From an uncultured Clostridia bacterium (GTDB lineage Bacteria > Bacillota > Clostridia > Oscillospirales > Oscillospiraceae): 14,126 bases of DNA. Numbering within the stretch: the first letter of the stretch is position 1; each line of letters starts with the position of its first letter. This document shows, in pieces, positions 5,859 through 11,814 of this stretch. The stretch covers positions 1 through 14,126 of the forward strand of contig CAMDZY010000027.1 in NCBI GenBank assembly GCA_945910975.1. Direction: 5' to 3'. Position numbers and translations under genes: made by a program. Under the pieces are notes generated by a model. That model was not told the origin of the DNA. It ran no database searches and was given only the letters and a program-made list of their open reading frames with translations.

Positions 5859-6722
5859 ATGCGTATTTTGAAAAAAATCGGTTCGGTGCTGTTGGTGCTG
5901 GTCTTTGTTGCGCTGTTTCTTGCGCCGGCCGGTATCATTTGGAGAATTTCCAAGGCGGAGCAGCAGCAATATCTTCCGGCTGCCGATGAGGTGCTGGAGG
6001 ATTTGGCGTACGGCGAAATACGTCAGGTCATGCGAATGGATATTCCCGAAACCATCACCGTATCCGGCAGCGTCGTCAGCACCGCCACGGATTTTATTGA
6101 GCTTGACGGTTATTGGGATCCCTTTTTACTGCGTATGACGGTGGAAAGTGGGCAAACCGTCTGCGCCGGCGATGTCATCGGTTATTATAACGGTGAGCCG
6201 GTTTTGGCGGACAAAACAGGCGTCGTCAAAGCCGTCAACATCGGAGAGGACAGTTATGTTTGGCTGCAATCTCTTGACAGCCTTGCTTTACGCCTTGAAG
6301 TCAGCGATCAGACCGTGCTGACCGCTTTGCAGCAGGAAAACGCCACCCTGACGGATTCCGACGGTACGACATACCACGTGCTGGAAATCGAGCCAACAAG
6401 AACCGAAAGCGGAAACGCCGTTGTGCTGCTTTCCTGTGAGGGAAAAGCACTTGTCTATGGGCAGCATTACTCTGAGCTTACCTTACAAACCGGGCGCGTT
6501 TTCCAACAGGCGCTTGTTGTGGAAAAGAGCTGTGTCTATACCCCAACAGGAAGCGACAAAAAATATGTGCGGGAAGTGGACGAATTCGGTAAATATTTGC
6601 AGGAAGTGGAAGTCACAACCGGCTACAGCAACGGAGAATATATCTGCGTCAGCAGCATTGAAGAAGGTGCCTTTTGCGATTCCGGCTACAAGGCTGTCGT
6701 GGAAAGTCAGGGAACTCCATGA
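5859..6722 (+). CDS. membrane-anchored adaptor, HlyD/MFP-like subunit of ABC exporter
   Basis: This 287-residue protein has one N-terminal membrane anchor (about 7-30) and an extracytoplasmic remainder. Residues 66-80 (ITVSGSVVSTATDFI) and 93-148 form the two halves of a lipoyl/barrel-sandwich fold: MTVESGQTVCAGDVIGYYNG is the first half-motif, and ADKTGVVKAVNIGEDSYV the second. A beta-barrel and a membrane-proximal domain follow, ending in a segment typical of membrane fusion proteins (CVYTPTGSDKKYVREV, then VEVTTGYSNGEYICV). The long coiled-coil hairpin normally inserted between the lipoyl halves is absent; only a few residues join them. The start has an AAGGGG ribosome site that overlaps the lipoprotein stop. 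Its own stop overlaps the next ATG by four bases (ATGA), so translation of the ATPase is probably coupled. Role inferred: it links permease and substrate outside the membrane, as MacA-type adaptors do. Confidence 0.8.
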   Translation: MRILKKIGSVLLVLVFVALFLAPAGIIWRISKAEQQQYLPAADEVLEDLAYGEIRQVMRMDIPETITVSGSVVSTATDFIELDGYWDPFLLRMTVESGQTVCAGDVIGYYNGEPVLADKTGVVKAVNIGEDSYVWLQSLDSLALRLEVSDQTVLTALQQENATLTDSDGTTYHVLEIEPTRTESGNAVVLLSCEGKALVYGQHYSELTLQTGRVFQQALVVEKSCVYTPTGSDKKYVREVDEFGKYLQEVEVTTGYSNGEYICVSSIEEGAFCDSGYKAVVESQGTP

Positions 6723-7366
6723 AAGAACTGAATTTACAGCTGCAACATCTGGAAAAAGGCTATCTTCGCCCTGTTTTGATGGACATCAACCTTTGTCTGC
6801 AAAATTACGACTATATCTCTGTCATTGGGCAATCTGGCAGCGGAAAATCCACGCTGCTGAACATTCTCGGACTGATCGAGGATTACGACGGCGGCACATA
6901 TACGCTCAATGGCGTGCGAATTCGCAAGGGCATAGACTATGCCAAGCTACGCCGCGAGGCAATCGGTTTTATTTTTCAAAGCTACAACTTGATCCCTACC
7001 CTCTCGTGCAAAGAAAACATCCTCCTGCCCACCCTGTACAACCGCAAGGCCGGTATTCGTTCCTTTGATGAACTGGTCAGCCAGTTAAAATTGGAACCGC
7101 TTTTGCCGCAGCGTGTCAACACACTTTCTGGCGGAGAGAAGCAGCGCGTAGCCATTGCCAGAGCGCTGATTTTAGACCCTTGCCTGCTTTTGGCGGATGA
7201 GCCAACCGGAAATCTCGACCCGGAAAACCGCGACATCATCACGGAGCTGCTGCGCACGGAAAACGAGAAGGGTTGCGGCGTGATTTTAATTACGCATGAC
7301 CACGAGGTCGCTCAGACCGCAAAAACCATTTATCGACTTGAGGGAGGGACACTCCATGCAACATAA
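6719..7366 (+). CDS. ABC transporter ATP-binding protein (MacB/LolD type)
   Basis: This is a 215-residue cytoplasmic ATPase with the full set of ABC motifs: Walker A GQSGSGKST (37-45), Q-loop Gln87 in FIFQSYNLIP, signature LSGGEKQR (136-143), Walker B LLLADEP (157-162) with catalytic Glu161, D-loop GNLD and switch His193 (ITHDH). The FIFQSYNLIPTLS stretch and short length are typical of the LolD/MacB/FtsE-type ATPases that pair with FtsX-fold permeases rather than of importers. The ATG at 6719 overlaps the adaptor stop and is preferred to the in-frame upstream codon at 6674, because MKELNLQLQHLEKGY begins the first strand of the fold and has an AGGGA ribosome site. It overlaps the permease start by 11 bases. 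All catalytic residues are intact. Confidence 0.95.
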   Translation: MKELNLQLQHLEKGYLRPVLMDINLCLQNYDYISVIGQSGSGKSTLLNILGLIEDYDGGTYTLNGVRIRKGIDYAKLRREAIGFIFQSYNLIPTLSCKENILLPTLYNRKAGIRSFDELVSQLKLEPLLPQRVNTLSGGEKQRVAIARALILDPCLLLADEPTGNLDPENRDIITELLRTENEKGCGVILITHDHEVAQTAKTIYRLEGGTLHAT

Positions 7367-8576
7367 ACCCTTCCGCGCCACGGCACACGCCGCCAGGATG
7401 CTGTTGCGGAACCGAAAAAGCTATGCGCTGCTTTCCGTCACAATCATTTTGTCTTTTTCGGTGCTGCTTTGCTACCTGAGCTTTGTGGACTCCAAGACAT
7501 ATAATGATTACAAAGAAGTCTTTGCCGTACCGCGCAATGTTGTGCTGGCGGAAAAGCAGGGAGATCGCGCTGTGTTTGATGCATTTGTAACGATGGCAAA
7601 AGACACTGGCGCGGAGGTTTGCACCTACCTGAGCGCAAGCACAAAGCTGACGCAATACGGGGAAATATCGTCCTGCATCACCTTTTTGCCGGAGGGAAAC
7701 CGACCGGTTTACCGCGCCATTCCGCGCAAGTACAACCTGCCGGAACCGGTAACGCCCAGTTATGGCTGCACGGAAATGTCCCTACACGGCAACGAGGCCA
7801 TCATCAACGAAAAATTTTACCGCACATTGGGCAGTCCGCAGGTGTTTCCGTTTGCGCTCGATGTTCCGTTCCATTGGGAAGATGGCAGCTTTACGTCCTT
7901 TCATCTGTCGGTCGTTGGCGTCTGTCCGGATACCGTGTTCGAGTGTGATGAATTCCGGCGTGATGCACAAGGCATCATGTGCGGGTTCGCACAAATTTAC
8001 ACAACACTTCACGTTCTGGGTACGCACACCGGCGCAGATATGGCGCTTCCTACTTACACCGCATGGCTCTGTTCCGACCAGCCGCAAAAAATCGTCGGCT
8101 TTGGCGAGAAGCTGGATTTGACCGTTGCCGCCGCTTGCACCGCACAAAACGAAGCAACCGCCGAAATTCGCACGCACAAAGCGACAAAAGCACTTTTGTC
8201 CATTGGCCTGCTGTTCCTGCTCGGCATCAACCTGTACAGCAGCTTTGCCAATGCGCTCTCGGAACGAAAGTTTGAAATTGGCGTCAAACGCGCCCTCGGT
8301 GCTTCTGCATGGTCGATCGTGTTCCAGTTTTTGACAGAGGGCATCTTGGTTATGACTGCAAATCTTCTGATTTCCGTCGGCGTCAGCGCGAATATTCTGA
8401 TTGGATATAAAATTTATCAGAAAATTGCCAAGAACACACAGTGGACAATTATCCTGTCCGGCGATTCTGCCGCCATGTTCCTCACCTGCGCCGTTTCGTT
8501 GACGCTCGTCTTTAGCCTGGTTTTTGCATACCGCTCCACCAAGGTTCTCATCGCAAAGCATCTGCGTGCAGAGTGA
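7356..8576 (+). CDS. ABC transporter permease, FtsX/MacB-type
   Basis: This 406-residue membrane protein has the FtsX/MacB arrangement: one N-terminal helix (about 21-43), a large extracytoplasmic domain (about 45-275) and three C-terminal helices (about 277-299, 325-353 and 370-393). The loop after helix two carries ERKFEIGVKRALGAS (303-317), the coupling-helix motif of the family that contacts the ATPase. The start at 7356 (MQHKPFRA) has GGAGGG seven bases upstream, inside the ATPase coding region; the frame can be extended to 7296 but the added residues copy the ATPase overlap. Family members expel peptides, toxins or lipoproteins, or transmit force (mechanotransmission) to outside partners. 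The accompanying lipoprotein and adaptor suggest a four-part complex. Substrate unknown. No dedicated two-component genes touch the operon, although a pair lies 2.5 kb downstream. Confidence 0.92.
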   Translation: MQHKPFRATAHAARMLLRNRKSYALLSVTIILSFSVLLCYLSFVDSKTYNDYKEVFAVPRNVVLAEKQGDRAVFDAFVTMAKDTGAEVCTYLSASTKLTQYGEISSCITFLPEGNRPVYRAIPRKYNLPEPVTPSYGCTEMSLHGNEAIINEKFYRTLGSPQVFPFALDVPFHWEDGSFTSFHLSVVGVCPDTVFECDEFRRDAQGIMCGFAQIYTTLHVLGTHTGADMALPTYTAWLCSDQPQKIVGFGEKLDLTVAAACTAQNEATAEIRTHKATKALLSIGLLFLLGINLYSSFANALSERKFEIGVKRALGASAWSIVFQFLTEGILVMTANLLISVGVSANILIGYKIYQKIAKNTQWTIILSGDSAAMFLTCAVSLTLVFSLVFAYRSTKVLIAKHLRAE

Positions 8577-8618
8577 GCTGCTATCATAGCCGCAATTATG
8601 TATAATAAAGAAGAAGGA

Positions 8619-8643
8619 CGGTGCGCAAAAAGATTGCGCACCG
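8619..8643. terminator. hairpin between convergent genes, probable terminator
   Basis: CGGTGCGCAA (8619-8628) pairs with TTGCGCACCG (8634-8643) around a five-base loop. It lies 42 bases after the permease stop and 32 bases past the end of the minus-strand MFS gene, the right place for a shared terminator. T-runs are weak on both sides: CATTTAAAAT on the plus strand, TCCTTCTTCTTT on the minus strand. Confidence 0.6.
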
Positions 8644-8675
8644 CATTTAAAATATACAGAAGCTATTTGCCCCTT

Positions 8676-9914
8676 TTATGAATCCGTATTGTAGATCGGT
8701 GCCACATATTTTTTATTCATGCCGATGCAGCCGAAGGCTGCCAGCGTGCAAATACCCATGAAAATTGCCAGAACGATTCTCTCGCTCAGGACGGCAGTGG
8801 CTGCGCCGGACAAAAGCTGCCCGAGGAGCATTCCTGCCATGGTCAGGGTGTTGAACATTCCGTTGAAACGGCCGCGTTTTTCGTTGGGTACGTAGCTTTG
8901 AGTGCCGGCCAGGCGAATATTATATGAGGTTATGCCGCACAGACCCACGATCAGCGTCAGCACCACCATCACGGCAACGGTAAAGTACAAATACACGCCC
9001 TCCAGCACGGATGCGGCGATGTAGGCGACCAGCGATACGGCAAATTTGGCACGCGCCGGGATGCGGATGCGATAGTACACCGCAGAGCCTAGAAGCCTGC
9101 CAACCATGCTCATGCCCCAAACCAACATATAATAGTATTCGCCGTTGGGAAAGTGGCTTTTGAAATAGGGCAGCGTGATGACCTGCGCCGCGCCCGCTGC
9201 CATCTGGGAAAAGAAAAAGTAGCCGACAATGGCAAGCAACCCCTTTTCCTGCCACAAATACTGCAAGCCCTCTAAAAAATCGTGCCAAAGATGGCACAGC
9301 GCCGTCTTCGTTTTGACCCGATCGGTGCTGCAATGGGCCTCCGTCACACGGATGCGCGTTTCCATCACGGCGGCCAGGAAGAAGCTGATGCCGTTAAACA
9401 AAAACAGCGGTGCAATCCCAAGGGCATTGTAAATCACCGCAGACAGCGGGATTCCCACCACACTCAATGTTTCGAGCGTACTGGACACAGAATACGCCTT
9501 GCCATAGTTGCCCTCGGTGATCAACATAGGGTATAAGCTGCCGTAGGCAACCAAGTAGGTGCTGTTGATTGCGCCGACAAAAAACGTCAGCACCGCCAAC
9601 ACCGGAAAGCTGAACCATCCCCGCCAAAGCAGCACGCCCATACCCAGATAGATCGCCGCCGACAGGAAGTCGAGCATATAGACCACCTTTTTGCGGGAAA
9701 ATCTGTCCAAAAACGGGCCGGAAAGCATCGGCACCGCTACCTGCGGCAGTGTGTAGAGGAACATATACAGCGCATACAGCGTGGAGGATTGGGTGTAATC
9801 CAGCACCAGTAGGCTCATGGCAAAGCCGGAAAGCGCATTGCCCAGCATGGACACTACACTGCCGACTGTGATAATTGTAAAGTCACGCGTCCACAGACTA
9901 TTTTTCGACTTCAT
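8676..9914 (-). CDS. MFS transporter, probable drug/siderophore-type exporter
   Basis: This is a 412-residue polytopic protein with about twelve hydrophobic segments. The major facilitator motif A appears between helices two and three as GPFLDRFSRKK (66-76). A matching region in the second half (PNEKRGRFNGMFNT) resembles the EntS/MFS_3 and macrolide-efflux (Mef-like) branch. The first helix begins at about residue 11 after MKSKNSLWTRDF, a start typical of that branch. The ATG at 9914-9912 has AAAGGAG six bases upstream. Members of this branch export small hydrophobic compounds with the proton gradient; the actual substrate cannot be read from the sequence. It follows the Pcp-GIY-YIG gene by 24 bases on the same strand and is probably transcribed with it, though no functional link is obvious. 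It converges on the FtsX permease gene, with a hairpin between. Confidence 0.9.
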   Translation of the reverse strand: MKSKNSLWTRDFTIITVGSVVSMLGNALSGFAMSLLVLDYTQSSTLYALYMFLYTLPQVAVPMLSGPFLDRFSRKKVVYMLDFLSAAIYLGMGVLLWRGWFSFPVLAVLTFFVGAINSTYLVAYGSLYPMLITEGNYGKAYSVSSTLETLSVVGIPLSAVIYNALGIAPLFLFNGISFFLAAVMETRIRVTEAHCSTDRVKTKTALCHLWHDFLEGLQYLWQEKGLLAIVGYFFFSQMAAGAAQVITLPYFKSHFPNGEYYYMLVWGMSMVGRLLGSAVYYRIRIPARAKFAVSLVAYIAASVLEGVYLYFTVAVMVVLTLIVGLCGITSYNIRLAGTQSYVPNEKRGRFNGMFNTLTMAGMLLGQLLSGAATAVLSERIVLAIFMGICTLAAFGCIGMNKKYVAPIYNTDS

Positions 9915-9938
9915 GTCAGGCTCCTTTCCGGCAAATTT

Positions 9939-10772
9939 TTAGCGTTTTTCTCCACCCTGCGCCAACGCCAGCTTTTCCGCATGGGTCAGCTGCTTGATTT
10001 GCCATTCACGGCGCATCGCTTCCTGCTTGGTCAGGTGCGATTCGGCATAGACAATGCGCGCGGCCGGGTGGGATTTGGTGTATTTTGCACCATCGCCTGT
10101 CTGGTGCGCCAGCAGGCGTTTTTGCAAATCGTTCGTCCAGCCGGTGTACAAGGTGCCGTCGGTGCATTCAATGATATACGTATAGTTGCTTGCTGCACGA
10201 ACGGCGGCAGAAATGCAGGCAGACAGTGCGTCAACAATTTTTTCCAGCGGCATACTCGGCGTGTTCGGCTTCTGCTCGGTCTGGCTGGGCAGGTACGGCA
10301 CATGGATAAAGCCGGACTGCATGGGGTAGTGATTTTTCTCAATTGCCTGCAAAACCGAATACATCACATGATTGCAAACATACGTCCCGGCTGTGTTGGA
10401 AACGGCCGTGGGCGCTTTTTTGTTGCCTTCTGCCGCCATTTTTTCCACAGGCAAGGTGGAAAAATAGGCTGCTGTACCGTTTTTATCGATGAATCTTCCC
10501 TTTTTCCCCGGCTGGCACATATAGTTGATGGCAATACGCTCCACCGTGACGGCACTGCGTCCGCCCGCCTGTCCAAGGCTGATCACCAAATCCGGCTGAA
10601 GCTGCGGCAGTGCAGCAATCACCTGTTTGGCTGCCAAGGAAAAATCCACCGGCAGCTCAATGCGCAAAATCTCCGCGCCGCACAGCCGCTGCGGAAGCTG
10701 CTGCAACGCCAACTGCGCGGGATTGATGCGCTCCCCGCCGAACGGCTCAAACGCCGTGAGCAAAACCTTCAT
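9939..10772 (-). CDS. pcp: pyroglutamyl-peptidase I fused to a GIY-YIG nuclease domain
   Basis: This is a 277-residue two-domain protein. Residues 1-193 are a complete pyrrolidone-carboxylate peptidase (C15 family, which removes N-terminal pyroglutamate): start MKVLLTAFEPFGGERINP, catalytic Glu78 in VERIAIN, Cys133 in AGTYVCNHVMY and His157 in GFIHVPYLP. Residues 196-277 form a GIY-YIG domain of the small UPF0213/YhbQ type: YTY (197-199), YTG (209-211), catalytic-type Arg219 in DLQKRLLAH, and metal-binding Glu256 in MRREWQIKQL. Only two or three residues join them, and no ATG, GTG or TTG with a ribosome site is present at the junction, so the GIY-YIG part cannot be made separately by ordinary initiation. 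Each domain is normally a stand-alone protein (about 200-215 and 80-100 residues). The start has AAGGAGG six bases upstream. Enzyme activity of both halves looks intact; the role of the union is unknown. Confidence 0.92.
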   Translation of the reverse strand: MKVLLTAFEPFGGERINPAQLALQQLPQRLCGAEILRIELPVDFSLAAKQVIAALPQLQPDLVISLGQAGGRSAVTVERIAINYMCQPGKKGRFIDKNGTAAYFSTLPVEKMAAEGNKKAPTAVSNTAGTYVCNHVMYSVLQAIEKNHYPMQSGFIHVPYLPSQTEQKPNTPSMPLEKIVDALSACISAAVRAASNYTYIIECTDGTLYTGWTNDLQKRLLAHQTGDGAKYTKSHPAARIVYAESHLTKQEAMRREWQIKQLTHAEKLALAQGGEKR

Positions 10773-10801
10773 ACGCTGCCTCCTTGTTGATTCTTTCGTT
10801 C

Positions 10802-10812
10802 AGTATAGCACA
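10802..10812 (-). promoter_or_regulatory. extended -10 promoter for pcp and the MFS gene
   Basis: Read on the minus strand this is TGTGCTATACT, an extended -10 element with TATACT about 30 bases before the pcp ATG. The -35 region is poor (TGGATT at a 17-base spacing), which is common with an extended -10. The same 11 bases form the -10 of the lysC promoter at 1308-1318. Confidence 0.62.
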
Positions 10813-11016
10813 TCTGCGTACAAAAATCCAGTGTTGAAAGGAAACTCGGATTTGATCCGGTGCGCAGATGGCACCGTCAGATTGTCGTCAAATTATGTAA
10901 AATATGCGCGCAATTTCTGCGATTTCAAACGAATTTTGTGCATTTTGCCAGAAAAGATGCAAGTAAGCTGCTTTGTCCGCGCGTTAGCCGCGATTGAAAC
11001 AGGGATTCCTTTAATA
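10813..11016. other. divergent intergenic region, no gene seen
   Basis: The 322 bases between the divergent pcp and response-regulator genes hold the two promoters at the ends and this middle part. Two adjacent small dyads occur, CGGAT/ATCCG (10847-10859) and CGGTGC/GCACCG (10858-10876), and CATCTGCG (10811-10818) is repeated inverted at 10863-10870. No riboswitch, RNA gene or credible reading frame was recognised. Confidence 0.5.
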
Positions 11017-11050
11017 TTTCTTAAGAAAATCGCCCCTTGTTTCTTAAGAA
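11017..11050. promoter_or_regulatory. paired TTTCTTAAGAA palindromes, candidate operator
   Basis: TTTCTTAAGAAA (11017-11028) is a perfect palindrome, and TTTCTTAAGAA (11040-11050) repeats it 23 bases further on, about two helical turns. The second copy overlaps the -35 region and spacer of the response-regulator promoter. The arrangement is that expected for binding of an OmpR-family dimer pair, so autoregulation by the adjacent regulator is the simplest reading (inference). Confidence 0.6.
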
Positions 11051-11065
11051 GATTTCCGCTATGAT
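11037..11065 (+). promoter_or_regulatory. promoter of the two-component operon
   Basis: TTGTTT (11037-11042), a 17-base spacer and TATGAT (11060-11065) precede the response-regulator gene. The poor -35 is overlapped by the second TTTCTTAAGAA copy, as is usual for promoters that need an activator. Expected start is near 11072, leaving a leader of about 23 bases with AGGAGG. Confidence 0.6.
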
Positions 11066-11094
11066 AGAAGCGTAAAACACAGGAGGGAAGCAAT

Positions 11095-11814
11095 ATGTAT
11101 AATATTTTAGTTTGCGATGATGAGCGCGACATCGTTGCAGCGCTGAAAATTTATTTGACTGCAGAGGATTACACGGTGCTCACCGCATATACCGGTCAGC
11201 AGGCGCTGGAAATTCTACGTACGAACAAGGTGCATCTGGTTTTGCTGGACATTATGATGCCGGAAATGGACGGGATCACCGCCATGTCGCAGCTGCGGGA
11301 ATTTTCCAATGTGCCGGTTCTGCTGCTGACGGCCAAGTCGGAGGACACCGACAAGGTGCTTGGACTGAATGTCGGTGCGGATGACTACATCACCAAGCCC
11401 TTTAACCCCGTGGAGCTTCTGGCTCGTGTCCGTGCCCAACTGCGCCGCTACACCCAGTTGGGCACCGCCAACACACTGCAACCGCTGACCCTCCTGCGAA
11501 TCGGCGGCATTGAGTTGGACGATAACGCCAAAACCGTGTCCTGCAATGGCATTCCGGTGGCGTTGACACCGCTGGAATTTGACATCCTGCGCCTTCTCAT
11601 GCGCAACCCGGGTAAGGTATTCTCCCCACGCGAGATCTATCAGCAGGTGTGGCGGGAAAACCCTTTGGGTGCTGAAAATGTTGTCGCCGTCCACATTCGT
11701 CATTTACGGGAGAAACTGGAAATCAACCCCGCAGAACCGCGCTACTTAAAGGTTGTGTGGGGCAAAGGGTATAAAATGGAGGATTTGAAATGCAAAAACT
11801 CAAACGAAGTTTAG
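11095..11814 (+). CDS. response regulator, OmpR/PhoB (VanR-like) family
   Basis: This 239-residue DNA-binding regulator has an intact receiver domain (1-118): acidic pair Asp8-Asp9, phosphate acceptor Asp52 in LLDIMMPEMDG, Thr79 and Lys101 (ITKPFNPVELLARV). After a linker, a winged-helix effector domain (about 130-231) follows, with LTPLEFDILRLLMRNPGKVF, the recognition-helix region around NVVAVHIRHLREKLE, and the wing ending in VVWGKGYKMED. Receiver sequence and length are closest in style to the VanR-type regulators of Firmicutes. The ATG has AGGAGG eight bases upstream. The last eight codons overlap the kinase gene by 25 bases, and the kinase ribosome site lies inside this gene, so the two are translationally linked. 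It probably binds the TTTCTTAAGAA sites in front of it. Target genes beyond itself are unknown. Confidence 0.96.
   Translation: MYNILVCDDERDIVAALKIYLTAEDYTVLTAYTGQQALEILRTNKVHLVLLDIMMPEMDGITAMSQLREFSNVPVLLLTAKSEDTDKVLGLNVGADDYITKPFNPVELLARVRAQLRRYTQLGTANTLQPLTLLRIGGIELDDNAKTVSCNGIPVALTPLEFDILRLLMRNPGKVFSPREIYQQVWRENPLGAENVVAVHIRHLREKLEINPAEPRYLKVVWGKGYKMEDLKCKNSNEV

Noticed and set aside
7782..8561. 259-codon minus-strand frame inside the FtsX permease gene
   Set aside because: The plus strand has clear membrane helices and the FtsX motif; the antisense translation has none.
9981..10790. 269-codon plus-strand frame across the Pcp-GIY-YIG gene
   Set aside because: The minus strand carries two intact catalytic domains with a ribosome site; the plus frame is a shadow.
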